From: Rhizobium johnstonii 3841
Lineage (GTDB): Bacteria; Pseudomonadota; Alphaproteobacteria; Rhizobiales; Rhizobiaceae
Length of the DNA: 64,000 nucleotides
NCBI RefSeq assembly: GCF_000009265.1
Contig: NC_008380.1
Span: forward strand, 4,092,501-4,156,500
Reading direction: 5' to 3'
Below the pieces are notes generated by a model that was not told where the DNA came from, searched no databases, and was given only the letters and a program-made list of their open reading frames with translations. The position numbers and the translations under genes are program-made. Of the stretch, positions 34,922-44,520 are shown piece after piece. Position 1 is the first letter of the stretch. The number at the start of each line of letters is the position of its first letter.

Positions 34922-36493
34922 ATGCCGGTGTTTTTCCAAAGCAGGGCCGGAAGGCAATGCGTGTCGATCGTGGTGTCTGGAGTGACCCTCTGGCTTCTCG
35001 GCACGCTTCTACAGCTCGACGACAGCCTGGTCGCCTTCATGACCGGTTTCGGCGAGTACGGCGCCGACAAGCTCGTTCTGGGGCTCGGCATCGCCGGCGC
35101 CATGAGCTTCGTCTATTCGGTGCTGCGCATCGCCGACCTGCGCAAGGAAATGGAACTGCGCGCCGCCGCCCAGGCAAAGGCCGATTGGACCGCAACCCAC
35201 GACCATCTGACCAAGCTGCCGAACCGATACGCCTTCGAACGCAAGATCCTCTCACGGCCGATCGAGGACGACGAGGCCGAGATCGAGGAATGGGACCGCA
35301 ACGTCACCATCTTCTCCGTCGACCTCGACGGCTTCAAGAAGGTCAACGATCTCGTCGGCCACAAGGGCGGCGATGTCCTGTTGATCGAGGTTGCCAGACG
35401 CATCTGCGCGCTCGGCAATGCCGATTGCGTCTATCGCTTCGGCGGCGACGAATTCATCATCGTCGCCTTCGCCCTGACGGCGCAGCGCGAGGAGCGTTTT
35501 GCCAAGCTGCTGATCCAGGCCGTCACCCGACCGATCCATATCGATGGCTTTGCCGTCGAAGTCGGTGCCAGCGTCGGCTATGACCGCTGGGCGGAGGGAG
35601 CCGAGCCGCTGGAAGATGCCGCCCACCGTGCCGATCTCGCCATGTACGAGGCGAAATCACGCGGACCCAACCACTATTTCGTCTTCGAACCTTCGATGCA
35701 GGACAAGGTAACGGAACGCGCCGCGCTGGAAACCAGGCTGCGCGCCGCGATCTCCAACAAGGCGATCAAGCCCTTCTATCAGCCGCTGATCGACCTGAAG
35801 ACCGGCCAGCTCTGCGGCTTCGAGGCCCTAGCGCGTTGGATCGGCGACGACGGCGTCAACATTCCGCCGCCAGTCTTCATCGATATTGCCGAGGAAACCG
35901 GCATGATCACCGCATTGTTCGAGGACCTTCTCACCCAGGCCTGCAGCGACGCCCTCACCTGGCCGGAGCATGTGATGTTGTCCTTCAACGTTTCGCCGGT
36001 GCAAATGGAAGACAAATTGTTGACGTCGCGCATTCTCAAGGTCCTTTCGGCAAGCCGGTTGCCGCCGCAGCGCCTGGAAGTGGAGATCACCGAAAACGCG
36101 CTGATCCAGGATCCTGCCGTCGCAGCAGCCATTCTCGACGAGTTGCACGCCGCCGGCATCCAGATCGCGCTCGATGATTTCGGCACGGGCTATTCGAGCC
36201 TCGCCCAGCTCGCCCGCTATCGTTTCGACAAGATCAAGATCGACAAAAGCTTCATCGCCACCTATCGCGACGACGAGCGCCAGGAAAAGATCGTCCGCGC
36301 CATGCTCGGCCTCGGCAGGAGCCTCCACATCAAGACGACGGCCGAAGGCATCGAGGAGCACGGCCAGCTCGCCTCCCTGCTGCAGCTTGGCTGCGACATC
36401 GGCCAGGGCTATCTCTTCGGCAAGGCGATGCCCGCCGCCGAGGCGGGCATCTTCATCAGCGATCGCAATGCCAGTCTGGCCTCCACGGCCTGA
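34922..36493 (+). CDS. membrane GGDEF-EAL cyclic-di-GMP enzyme
   Basis: A 523-residue bifunctional signalling protein. Two hydrophobic segments (about 10-32 and 48-66) are followed by a GGDEF domain (about 85-245) and an EAL domain (about 260-510). Both active sites look intact: RFGGDEF at residues 174-178 for diguanylate cyclase, and EAL at 301-303, DDFGTGYSSL and TAEGIE for the phosphodiesterase. Thus it could make or break c-di-GMP; the net direction is not readable. It is monocistronic, with a ribosome site GGAGA at its ATG. It may control motility or biofilm. Confidence 0.93.
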   Translation: MPVFFQSRAGRQCVSIVVSGVTLWLLGTLLQLDDSLVAFMTGFGEYGADKLVLGLGIAGAMSFVYSVLRIADLRKEMELRAAAQAKADWTATHDHLTKLPNRYAFERKILSRPIEDDEAEIEEWDRNVTIFSVDLDGFKKVNDLVGHKGGDVLLIEVARRICALGNADCVYRFGGDEFIIVAFALTAQREERFAKLLIQAVTRPIHIDGFAVEVGASVGYDRWAEGAEPLEDAAHRADLAMYEAKSRGPNHYFVFEPSMQDKVTERAALETRLRAAISNKAIKPFYQPLIDLKTGQLCGFEALARWIGDDGVNIPPPVFIDIAEETGMITALFEDLLTQACSDALTWPEHVMLSFNVSPVQMEDKLLTSRILKVLSASRLPPQRLEVEITENALIQDPAVAAAILDELHAAGIQIALDDFGTGYSSLAQLARYRFDKIKIDKSFIATYRDDERQEKIVRAMLGLGRSLHIKTTAEGIEEHGQLASLLQLGCDIGQGYLFGKAMPAAEAGIFISDRNASLASTA

Positions 36494-36564
36494 CGGTATG
36501 CTCTGACCTTTTTGGTTTGACGCAATTCCCGGCACAACCGCTTCGCGCTTTGCCGGGAATTTCT

Positions 36565-36716
36565 CTAAAAAACCTGGCGCATGATCACGAACAGCATGAA
36601 GGCGATCGCAATCCAGGCCGGCAGCGTCAGCACTCAGGCCATCAGCATGTTACGCACGGCCGACCATTGCAGGCCGGAGCCGCTCGCCGCCATGGTGCCG
36701 GCAACGCCTGATGAAG
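36565..36716 (-). pseudogene. remnant of a PiT-type phosphate permease C-terminus
   Basis: On the minus strand the sequence encodes SSGVAGTMAASGSGLQW, SAVRNMLMA, then a TGA where Trp is expected, then VLTLPAWIAIAF and an end MRQVF. This is the C-terminal signature of PiT inorganic phosphate transporters (VAGTM, QW..VRNM, W-VLTLP). No more of the gene is present upstream; the reading degenerates before the SSGVAG motif. It is a decayed fragment of about 50 codons between the GGDEF-EAL gene and ackA, likely left from a deletion. Confidence 0.7.
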
Positions 36717-36858
36717 GACGCTGTGTCACAATCCCGGCCGCACAAGATGATAGGCTGGGCAGCGACAAAACGCACGGGCGGGTGAATAAATACCTTTCCG
36801 TCAGGAGCCGCGACACTAAGTTCGGCTATCGTCACGCGCGCGCGGAGTCTTAGAAAAC

Positions 36859-38037
36859 ATGGCATCGACCGATCTGCTGCTGACCTTCAATGCCGGCTCC
36901 TCCACGGTCAAGATCGGCATCTTCGCGACTGAGGGAACCGAGGCGACGCGCATCGGCAAGGGCGTCATCGATTTCCGCGCCGAACCACTGTCGCTCAGCC
37001 TGACGAAAGGACCGCAGATAATTGAGATGCCGTTGAAGGCCGAGGTGACGGAAGATCTGCACGGCGTCATCGATGAGACCTTAGCGCTTCTTGCCGATCA
37101 TTTCGACATGACCGCCACGCGCGCTGCCGGCCACCGTGTCGTCCATGGCGGCGACCGCTTCACGAGAGCGATCGCCCTCGACGCCGCCGCTACCGATGCC
37201 GTCGATGCGCTGACCCCGCTTGCACCCCTGCACCAGCCGCAGGCGTTGCGTTTCATCCGCGCGCTCAAACATCTGAAGCCGCATCTTGTCCAGACGGCCT
37301 CCTTCGACACCGCCTTCCATGCCACGCAGGACGATCTCATTCGCCGCTTCGCAATTCCCCGCGCGCTGCATGACGAAGGCATCAAGCGCTATGGCTTCCA
37401 CGGACTTTCCTACAAGTTCATCGCCGGCGAGCTTCGCCGCAAGGCGCCGCACGCGGCAAAGGTGGTCGTCGCCCATCTCGGCAGCGGCGCCAGCCTCTGC
37501 GCGCTGGATGAAGGCGTCAGCCGCGATTGCAGCATGGGTTTTTCGACGCTCGACGGCATCCCGATGGCGACGCGCACCGGCTGGCTCGATCCCGGCGTCA
37601 TCCTTCATCTGGCCGATCAAAGGAAACAGTCCTTCGAGGAGATCGAGGACCTGCTCTATCATCGCTCCGGCCTGCTCGGCGTCTCAGGCATCAGCGCCGA
37701 TACGCGCGACCTCTTGAAGGACGATCGGCCGCAGGCCCGCCAGGCGATCGACCTCTTCACGCTGCGCATTGCCGGCGAGATCGGTCGCATGGCAGCGACG
37801 CTGAACGGTCTCGACACGCTCGTCTTCACCGCCGGCATCGGCGAGCATCAGTCGGAGATCCGTGCCGGCGTAGCCAAGCGATCGTCCTGGCTCGGCCTTG
37901 CCATCGACGAGAAAGCCAATGCCGCCAATGATTTCACGATCAGCACAAGGAAAAGTCGCATCGCCGCTCACGTCATTGCCACCGACGAGGAGCAGGTCAT
38001 CGCCGACGAGGCGCTGTCTATTCTTCGCGGTGGCTGA
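36859..38037 (+). CDS. ackA: acetate kinase
   Basis: Acetate kinase interconverts acetyl phosphate with ADP and acetate with ATP. The 392-residue protein has the N-terminal phosphate motif TFNAGSSTVKIGIF, the middle motif VVVAHLGSGASLCALDEG and the late motif VFTAGIGEHQSEIR. It lies 70 bases before the phosphoketolase gene, so the pair makes ATP from acetyl phosphate. It has no good ribosome site (GAAAAC precedes the ATG). No phosphotransacetylase gene is seen here. Confidence 0.95.
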   Translation: MASTDLLLTFNAGSSTVKIGIFATEGTEATRIGKGVIDFRAEPLSLSLTKGPQIIEMPLKAEVTEDLHGVIDETLALLADHFDMTATRAAGHRVVHGGDRFTRAIALDAAATDAVDALTPLAPLHQPQALRFIRALKHLKPHLVQTASFDTAFHATQDDLIRRFAIPRALHDEGIKRYGFHGLSYKFIAGELRRKAPHAAKVVVAHLGSGASLCALDEGVSRDCSMGFSTLDGIPMATRTGWLDPGVILHLADQRKQSFEEIEDLLYHRSGLLGVSGISADTRDLLKDDRPQARQAIDLFTLRIAGEIGRMAATLNGLDTLVFTAGIGEHQSEIRAGVAKRSSWLGLAIDEKANAANDFTISTRKSRIAAHVIATDEEQVIADEALSILRGG

Positions 38038-38107
38038 TCCAGATCAACAACACGCCGGCGCCAGCCGGTAGAATTGACGTTGAACAAGTCTCGAACGAGA
38101 GAAACCC

Positions 38108-40492
38108 ATGGAAAAGCATGTCTCGCCCGCCGCCTTGACTGACGCCGAACTCATCCTGATTGACCGCTACTGGCGCGCCGCCAACTATCTCTCCGTCGGC
38201 CAGATCTACCTTCTTGCCAATCCGCTGCTGCGCGAACCGCTGCAACCGGAGCACATCAAGCCCCGTCTGCTCGGCCACTGGGGCACGACGCCCGGCCTCA
38301 ACTTCATCTATGCGCATCTGAACCGGCTCATCCGCGCCCGCGACCTCGACATTATCTACATGTGCGGCCCCGGCCACGGCGGGCCGGGCATGGTCGCCAA
38401 TACCTATCTCGAAGGCATCTACAGCGAAATCTATCCCGATATTTCCGAAGACGCCGAGGGCTTGCGCAAGCTCTTCCGGCAATTCTCCTTTCCCGGTGGC
38501 ATTCCGAGCCACGCGGCACCGGAAACGCCGGGCTCGATCCACGAGGGCGGCGAACTCGGTTACGCCCTCGTCCATGCCTATGGCGCCGCCTTCGATAATC
38601 CCGATCTGATCGTTGCCTGCGTCATCGGCGATGGCGAGGCCGAAACCGGGCCGCTCGCCGCAAGCTGGCATTCCAACAAGTTCCTGAACCCCGCACGCGA
38701 CGGCGCCGTGCTGCCGATCCTGCATCTGAACGGCTACAAAATCGCCAACCCGACCATTCTCGGGCGCACCAGTGACGAGGACCTGTATCACCTCTTCGAA
38801 GGCTATGGTTACGAACCCTTCTTCGTCGACGGTCATGAACCGCGCGACATGCACCAGCAGATGGCCGCGACCTTCGACCAGGTCTTCGACCGCATCCGTG
38901 AGATCCAGAACGAGGCCCGCAACGGCAAGGCGCCTGATCTCTGCCCGCGCTGGCCGATGATCGTGCTGCGCAGCCCGAAAGGCTGGACCGGACCCAAGGA
39001 GGTCGACGGCAAGAGGGTGGAGGGCTTCTGGCGCGCCCATCAGGTGCCGGTCTCCAATTGCCGCGAGGATGACAGCCACCGCAAGATCCTCGAGGACTGG
39101 ATGCGCGGCTATGATCCGGAAGACCTGTTCGGTACCGACGGCCGGCTGAAACCCGAACTGCGGGCGCTCGCCCCCGTCGGCAAGCGCCGCATGGGCGCCA
39201 ATCCGCATGCCAATGGCGGCTTGCTGCGCAAGGAGCTCAATGTTCCCGATATTCGCGACTATGCGGTCGATATCGGCAAGCGCGGCAACGCCATGGTGCA
39301 GTCGACGGAGATCCTCGGCCACTACTTGCGCGACACGATGAAGCGCAACTCGGAGGCCGCCAATTTCCGTATCTTCGGCCCCGACGAGACGGAATCGAAC
39401 CGCCTCGGCAGCGTCTTCGAAGTCACCGACCGTGTCTGGATGGAGCGTATCGAACCCTACGACGTCCACTTGTCCCGGGATGGACGTGTCATGGAGGTGC
39501 TGAGCGAACATCTCTGCCAGGGCTGGCTGGAAGGCTATTTGCTGACCGGCCGGCACGGCCTGTTCTCCTGCTACGAGGCCTTCATCCACATCATCGATTC
39601 CATGTTCAACCAGCACGCCAAATGGCTGAAGGTGACGCGGGAACTCGAGTGGAGAAAGCCGATCTCGTCGCTGAATTACCTGCTGACCTCGCATGTCTGG
39701 CGCCAGGACCACAACGGCTTCAGCCATCAGGATCCCGGCTTCGTCGATCTCGTCGCCAACAAGAAGGCCGATATCGTCCGCATCTATCTGCCGCCGGATG
39801 CCAATACCCTGCTCTGGGTCGGCGATCATTGCCTGCGCACCTACGACCGCATCAATGTCATCGTCGCCGGCAAGCAGCCGGAGCCGCAATGGCTTTCGAT
39901 GGACGAGGCGGTGAAACATTGCGAGGCCGGCATCGGCATCTGGCACTGGGCGAGCAATGAGGACGACACCATCCTGCCCGATCTCGTCATGGCCTGCGCC
40001 GGCGATGTGCCGACGATGGAGACGCTCGCCGCCGTCGACCTGCTGCGCAAGGCCATTCCGGAGCTGAAGATCCGCACCGTCAACGTCGTCGATCTCCTGG
40101 CGCTGCAATCCAGCGATCAGCATCCGCATGGACTGACCGACGAGGCTTTCGACGCGATCTTCACCGCCGACAAACCTGTCATTTTCGCCTATCACGGCTA
40201 TCCCTACCTCATCCACCGTCTGACCTATAGGCGCACCAACCACCGCAACATCCATGTCCGCGGCTTCATCGAGGAAGGCACGACGACGACGCCCTTCGAC
40301 ATGGCCGTCCTCAACGAACTCGACCGCTACCACCTCGCCATCGAAGCCATCGAGCGTGTGCCGGGCCTGAAGGAAAAAGCTGGCGAAGCGCTCGCCGCCT
40401 TCCGCGGCAAGCTTGCGGAGCATCACGACTATGTCCGCGAATATGGTGAGGACATGCCGGAGGTGCGAAACTGGAAATGGCCGACGGCGTGA
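38108..40492 (+). CDS. xfp: xylulose-5-phosphate/fructose-6-phosphate phosphoketolase
   Basis: Phosphoketolase cleaves xylulose 5-phosphate or fructose 6-phosphate with phosphate into acetyl phosphate and a shorter sugar phosphate, using thiamine diphosphate. The 794-residue length is standard. Visible motifs are GHWGTTPGLNFIYAHLNRLI, CGPGHGGPG and the cofactor-binding VIGDGEAETGPLAAS (about residues 175-189), with the C-terminal QSSDQHPHGLTDEAFD. It is co-directional with ackA, and the two together give a short route from pentoses to acetate and ATP. The ribosome site is GAGAG. Confidence 0.95.
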   Translation: MEKHVSPAALTDAELILIDRYWRAANYLSVGQIYLLANPLLREPLQPEHIKPRLLGHWGTTPGLNFIYAHLNRLIRARDLDIIYMCGPGHGGPGMVANTYLEGIYSEIYPDISEDAEGLRKLFRQFSFPGGIPSHAAPETPGSIHEGGELGYALVHAYGAAFDNPDLIVACVIGDGEAETGPLAASWHSNKFLNPARDGAVLPILHLNGYKIANPTILGRTSDEDLYHLFEGYGYEPFFVDGHEPRDMHQQMAATFDQVFDRIREIQNEARNGKAPDLCPRWPMIVLRSPKGWTGPKEVDGKRVEGFWRAHQVPVSNCREDDSHRKILEDWMRGYDPEDLFGTDGRLKPELRALAPVGKRRMGANPHANGGLLRKELNVPDIRDYAVDIGKRGNAMVQSTEILGHYLRDTMKRNSEAANFRIFGPDETESNRLGSVFEVTDRVWMERIEPYDVHLSRDGRVMEVLSEHLCQGWLEGYLLTGRHGLFSCYEAFIHIIDSMFNQHAKWLKVTRELEWRKPISSLNYLLTSHVWRQDHNGFSHQDPGFVDLVANKKADIVRIYLPPDANTLLWVGDHCLRTYDRINVIVAGKQPEPQWLSMDEAVKHCEAGIGIWHWASNEDDTILPDLVMACAGDVPTMETLAAVDLLRKAIPELKIRTVNVVDLLALQSSDQHPHGLTDEAFDAIFTADKPVIFAYHGYPYLIHRLTYRRTNHRNIHVRGFIEEGTTTTPFDMAVLNELDRYHLAIEAIERVPGLKEKAGEALAAFRGKLAEHHDYVREYGEDMPEVRNWKWPTA

Positions 40493-40664
40493 AGCGAAAA
40501 CCAAACGGAATCGCACGGAACTGGTCGGCGGAGATCATCCGGTGGAAACAATCGTCAAGCAAAGTCTAAAGTTGGTGAAAACCATCGGCGCACTGTTCCT
40601 GGAAGACCGCATCGTAGGCTATGTGTCTCAAGCAAGCTTCAAGGCCGTCGACCGAGGAAACGAC

Positions 40665-40850
40665 ATGAAAAGTTTCGCTGCCACGCTTACCGCCCCCCGG
40701 CTGGAAAAGGCGCTCGCCTTCTACATGACGCCCGAAGCCCAGCGCGATAGCTCAGACGATGCCGTCAAGTCAGCTGAGCAACGAGATGCATACGAGACCC
40801 GCGCCGGCGAACGCGCCCGCAACACGGAAGAGGGCGTCGAAGCCTGGTAA
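40665..40850 (+). CDS. small uncharacterised protein (61 aa)
   Basis: I do not recognise this. A 61-residue, charged, probably helical product begins at an ATG with GAGGAAA at a good distance and ends 23 bases before the stop of the convergent regulator gene. It has no membrane segment and no motif. It is the only frame here with a sensible ribosome site, but the evidence for expression is thin. The 170 bases between xfp and this start hold nothing recognisable. Confidence 0.35.
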   Translation: MKSFAATLTAPRLEKALAFYMTPEAQRDSSDDAVKSAEQRDAYETRAGERARNTEEGVEAW

Positions 40851-40872
40851 ACCGGGCAACCTTGCGGATGAC

Positions 40873-41763
40873 CTATACACCTTCAAGTCGAACCTTCTCG
40901 TTCATGCGCCAGACCCGCGGCGTTTCTCCGGTGTATTTAACGAAGAAGCGCGAGAAATAGGCGGGATCGGCAAAGCCGAGCCGAAATCCGATCTCCTGAG
41001 CGCTGCCCAGCGTAAAAACCAGTTGGCGTTTCGCCTCTTCGACGAGTTTGCCGGCGATCAATTCATGCGGCGTGTTGCCGGTCATCGACCGGACGATACG
41101 GGTGAGATGTGTCGGGGAAAGCCCAAGCTCCCTGGCGTAGAAGGACGCGGGTTTGTGTGATCGGAAATGTTGCTGGATAAGCTCGCTCAGCATTTCCATC
41201 CGCCGCTCGTTCTCGTTTGCCGCAAGCTCGTGCGCATTCCCCTCATGGGAAATCCTCGCCGTCAGCCGCAGCGCCAAGGCGACATAGGCGGCCAAGGCCT
41301 CGTTGCGGCCGCTGCGGCGGCTTTCGAATTCGTCGCCCAGCCGCTTCAACGTCTGCATGACATAGGCTGCCTCGGCATTATCGCGATCGAGCGGCGTCAG
41401 ATGCGGCGTAGCAAACCATTCGCCGAGATGGCTTCGCTCGCCGGGCGGATGGCTGAGATGGGATCTCAACAGGGTGATCACCAGGCCGTCGATATCGCGT
41501 GAAAAACGAAAGCCGTGATTGAGACCGGGCGGCACAGTGATGATGGCCGGCGGACGGATGGCGTGACTTTTTTCGCCGAAGATCGCATCACCCGAACCGC
41601 CTTCAATGTACAATATCTGAAAGAAACTCTCGTGACGGTGCGGACGAATCTCCCATTGATGCAAGCTGCTGCGAGAGCGAATTGTTTCGCAATGCACCCA
41701 AAAATCCGGTTCTCGCCCGGTCTTTTCGCCGTAGAGTTCATAGGTAGGGACCTGTCTGCTCAT
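40873..41763 (-). CDS. AraC-family regulator, probable activator of pobA
   Basis: A 296-residue AraC/XylS regulator: an N-terminal cupin-type ligand domain (about 20-150, with HRHESFFQILYIEGG and VPPGLNHGFRF) and a C-terminal double helix-turn-helix (about 190-290, FYARELGLSPTHLTRIVRSM and AQEIGFRLGFADPAYFSRFF). It is divergent from pobA across 127 bases. This arrangement is that of PobR, which activates pobA in response to 4-hydroxybenzoate in several bacteria. The role is inferred from homology and position. Confidence 0.88.
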   Translation of the reverse strand: MSRQVPTYELYGEKTGREPDFWVHCETIRSRSSLHQWEIRPHRHESFFQILYIEGGSGDAIFGEKSHAIRPPAIITVPPGLNHGFRFSRDIDGLVITLLRSHLSHPPGERSHLGEWFATPHLTPLDRDNAEAAYVMQTLKRLGDEFESRRSGRNEALAAYVALALRLTARISHEGNAHELAANENERRMEMLSELIQQHFRSHKPASFYARELGLSPTHLTRIVRSMTGNTPHELIAGKLVEEAKRQLVFTLGSAQEIGFRLGFADPAYFSRFFVKYTGETPRVWRMNEKVRLEGV

Positions 41764-41890
41764 GGGGTTCCGTGGGGTTTCTTCGGCATCAATGTTCGAT
41801 TAGTGCAATTTTTAGGCTGGGATGTCCATTGCTGCGGCAAGCGCGACACGGCAGAATCTGGCAAAACGCAAAAATGCAGGGAGGAAGCAT

Positions 41891-43063
41891 TTGCGAACTC
41901 AGATCGCCATCATCGGTTCGGGACCCTCCGGCCTGCTGCTCGGCCAGCTTCTGACCGAAGCCGGCATCGACAATGTCATTATCGATCGTGTGAACAAGGA
42001 TTACATCCTCGGCCGGGTTCGTGCCGGCGTTCTGGAGGAAGGCACCGTTGGGCTGCTGGATCAGGCAAAAGCCGGGACGCGGCTACATGCCGAGGGCCTG
42101 CCGCATGACGGTTTCTCATTGGCCTTCGACGGACGCGACCATCGCATTGACCTCCACGAATTGACCGGCGGCAGACGCGTGACGGTTTATGGACAGACCG
42201 AAGTGACGCGCGATCTCATGGAGCGGCGTGAAGCGAGCGGCTCCCTGTCGATCTACGATGCCGTCGATGTCGCGCCGCATGATTTCGACGGCCACTCTCC
42301 CTTCGTCACCTATGTGAAAGATGGTGTTGCCAAGCGCATCGATTGCGACTTCATCGCCGGCTGCGACGGGTTTCACGGCGTCAGCCGCAAGGCCGTCCCG
42401 GAACGGGCGATCAGGAGTTTCGAGAAGGTCTATCCCTTCGGCTGGCTGGGGGTCCTTGCCGACGTGGCGCCTGTCAGTCATGAACTGATCTACGCCAACC
42501 ATCCAAGGGGCTTTGCGCTCTGTTCGATGCGCTCGGCGACCCGCAGCCGCTACTACATCCAATGCGCGCTCGACGAGAAGATCGAGAACTGGAGCGACGA
42601 TCGCTTCTGGGACGAGTTGAGACGGCGTCTGCCGGTGCATCACGCCGAGGCCTTGCCGACCGCGCCGTCCTTCGAGAAATCGATCGCGCCGCTGCGCTCC
42701 TTCGTCGCCGAACCGATGCGTTTCGGCCGGCTTTTCCTGGTCGGCGACGCCGCCCATATCGTCCCGCCGACCGGCGCCAAGGGACTGAACCTTGCCGCCA
42801 GCGACGTTCATTATCTTTTCTCCGGGCTGATCGAGCATTACCGCGAGGGATCGGATGGCGGCATCGACGCCTATTCGCAGAAGGCGCTCGCCCGCGTGTG
42901 GAAAGCCGTGCGGTTTTCCTGGTGGATGACGACGATGATGCATCGTTTTCCGGATACCGGGGATTTCGACCAGAAGATCCAGGAAGCAGAACTCGACTAT
43001 CTCACCCATTCCCGCGCCGCCTCGACGGCGCTTGCGGAGAATTATGTGGGACTGCCATTCTGA
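41891..43063 (+). CDS. pobA: 4-hydroxybenzoate 3-monooxygenase
   Basis: PobA hydroxylates 4-hydroxybenzoate to protocatechuate with NADPH and oxygen. The 390-residue flavoprotein has the FAD motif IAIIGSGPSGLLLGQLL near its start, FAD-NADPH motif CDGFHGVSRKAVPE, and the third motif GDAAHIVPPTGAKGLNLAASD, typical of class A monooxygenases. I start at the TTG at 41891, preceded by GGGAGGAA; this gives the standard length. An ATG at 41822 would add an unlikely 23-residue extension. It is divergent from its AraC-type regulator and precedes an ABC importer operon. Confidence 0.93.
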   Translation: MRTQIAIIGSGPSGLLLGQLLTEAGIDNVIIDRVNKDYILGRVRAGVLEEGTVGLLDQAKAGTRLHAEGLPHDGFSLAFDGRDHRIDLHELTGGRRVTVYGQTEVTRDLMERREASGSLSIYDAVDVAPHDFDGHSPFVTYVKDGVAKRIDCDFIAGCDGFHGVSRKAVPERAIRSFEKVYPFGWLGVLADVAPVSHELIYANHPRGFALCSMRSATRSRYYIQCALDEKIENWSDDRFWDELRRRLPVHHAEALPTAPSFEKSIAPLRSFVAEPMRFGRLFLVGDAAHIVPPTGAKGLNLAASDVHYLFSGLIEHYREGSDGGIDAYSQKALARVWKAVRFSWWMTTMMHRFPDTGDFDQKIQEAELDYLTHSRAASTALAENYVGLPF

Positions 43064-43143
43064 TAGGGTTGTCTGAGGTGGGCCATGGACCAGAATTCGA
43101 CCGTAGAACCGGTCGCCGGTAGTTCCGCTCTTCGACACACAAT

Positions 43144-43161
43144 CATAATTGTACAGTTATG
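43144..43161. promoter_or_regulatory. candidate operator upstream of the HAAT importer
   Basis: CATAATTGTACAGTTATG is palindromic at 8 of 9 pairs, centred on TGTACA, in an A/T-rich stretch 112 bases before the binding-protein gene. The form resembles GntR/FCD-type sites. No GntR gene is nearby, so the regulator is unknown. Confidence 0.45.
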
Positions 43162-43272
43162 GATTACGGTACTTATTTCATTTTACATCACCATTTCGCA
43201 TGACAGGTTAGCGCTAAATTTCTAGCGGCTAGCGAATACGGCGCCGGAGTGCGCCAAAAAGGGAGAGAGAGA

Positions 43273-44445
43273 ATGAAGAAACTATTTCTGGCCGCCATTG
43301 CGGCAGTCGCCATGGGCACGAGCGCCTATGCCGACACCATCAAAGTCGGGGTCATCGGTCCGTTCTCCGGTCCGTTCGCGCTGCAGGGCAAGAACTTCAA
43401 GGCCGGCATCGACGCCTATATGGCGGTCAACGGCAACACGGTCGGCAGCGATACGGTTGAAATCGTCTATCGCGACGTGCCGCAGGCCGATCCCGCCCAA
43501 TCCAAGGCGCTGGCGCAGGAACTGATCGTCAAGGAGAAGGTCCAGTATCTGGCCGGCTTCTACTTTACGCCCGATGCCATGGCGGTGACGCCGATCCTGA
43601 AGCAGGGCAATGTGCCGATGGTCATCATGAACGCCGCCACCTCGGCGATCGTCACCAAGAGCCCGCTCGTCGTCCGCACCTCGTTTACCACCTGGCAGAC
43701 CTCGACGCCGATCGCCAAGGTCGCCTTCGACGCCGGCGTCAAGAAGGTGATTTCCGTTGTCAGCGATTACGGCCCCGGCATCGATGCCGAGAACGCTTTC
43801 AAGGCCGGCTTCGAAAAGGCCGGCGGCCAGGTGGTAGAGGCGATCCGCATGCCGCTTGCGACCAACGATTTCAGCCCGATCATGCAGCGCATCAAGGATT
43901 CCGGCGCTGAGGGCGTGTTCGCCTTCCTGCCGTCCGGTCCGACGACGCTCGGCTTCGTCAAGGCTTACAACGACAATGGCCTGAAGGCTGCCGGCATCAA
44001 GTTCTTCGCGCCGGGTGACCTGACGCAGGAATCCGATCTGCCGGCGCTCGGCGATGCAGCACTCGGCATTCAGACGACCTTCCACTACGCCGTGTCGCAC
44101 GATTCTCCCGAGAACAAGGCTTTTGTCGAGGCGGCAACCAAAGCGATCGGCAACAGGGCCGAACTCTCCTTCCCCTCAGTCAGCGCCTATGACGGCATGC
44201 ATGTCATCTACAAGATGATCGAGGCGACGGGCGGCAAGCAGGATGCTGAGAAGGCCGTCGATGCGGTCAAGGGCCTTGCCTGGACGAGCCCGCGCGGCCC
44301 GGTTTCGATCGATCCGGAAAGCCGTCACATCACGCAGAACATCTATCTGCGCGAAGTCGTCAAGGCCGATGACGGGACCTACATCAACAAGGAGGTCCAG
44401 ACTTTCGAGAAGCAGGGCGATCCGGGTCTGGCCGCCGTCAAGTAA
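43273..44445 (+). CDS. HAAT-family ABC importer, periplasmic binding protein
   Basis: A 390-residue receptor of the branched-chain amino acid class (LivJ-like fold) with a signal peptide (about 1-18, ending SAYAD) and the typical opening KVGVIGPFSGPFALQGKNFK. I start at the ATG at 43273, after GGGAGAGA. Classical LivJ proteins bind leucine or isoleucine, but relatives bind aromatic acids (CouP of Rhodopseudomonas palustris is a known case). Next to pobA, uptake of 4-hydroxybenzoate or a related aromatic is possible. A strong hairpin follows the stop. Confidence 0.9.
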   Translation: MKKLFLAAIAAVAMGTSAYADTIKVGVIGPFSGPFALQGKNFKAGIDAYMAVNGNTVGSDTVEIVYRDVPQADPAQSKALAQELIVKEKVQYLAGFYFTPDAMAVTPILKQGNVPMVIMNAATSAIVTKSPLVVRTSFTTWQTSTPIAKVAFDAGVKKVISVVSDYGPGIDAENAFKAGFEKAGGQVVEAIRMPLATNDFSPIMQRIKDSGAEGVFAFLPSGPTTLGFVKAYNDNGLKAAGIKFFAPGDLTQESDLPALGDAALGIQTTFHYAVSHDSPENKAFVEAATKAIGNRAELSFPSVSAYDGMHVIYKMIEATGGKQDAEKAVDAVKGLAWTSPRGPVSIDPESRHITQNIYLREVVKADDGTYINKEVQTFEKQGDPGLAAVK

Positions 44446-44463
44446 CATCGAGCGTCAAGACAG

Positions 44464-44501
44464 GCGACGGGCTTGGCCTGCGAGCAGGCCGAGCCCGTCG
44501 C
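44464..44501 (+). other. long intercistronic hairpin after the binding-protein gene
   Basis: GCGACGGGCTTGGCCTGC pairs with GCAGGCCGAGCCCGTCGC (18 positions, one G-T wobble) around a GA turn. It starts 18 bases after the stop and is not followed by a T-run. It likely acts as an RNA-stabilising or attenuating element, matching the role of the hairpin at 13979-14002 in the other ABC operon. Confidence 0.75.
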
Positions 44502-44520
44502 TTGGAAGCAAGGTATTTCC

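Noticed and set aside
38018..40516. 832-codon open frame on the minus strand
   Set aside because: Exact antisense shadow of phosphoketolase with no homologous motif.
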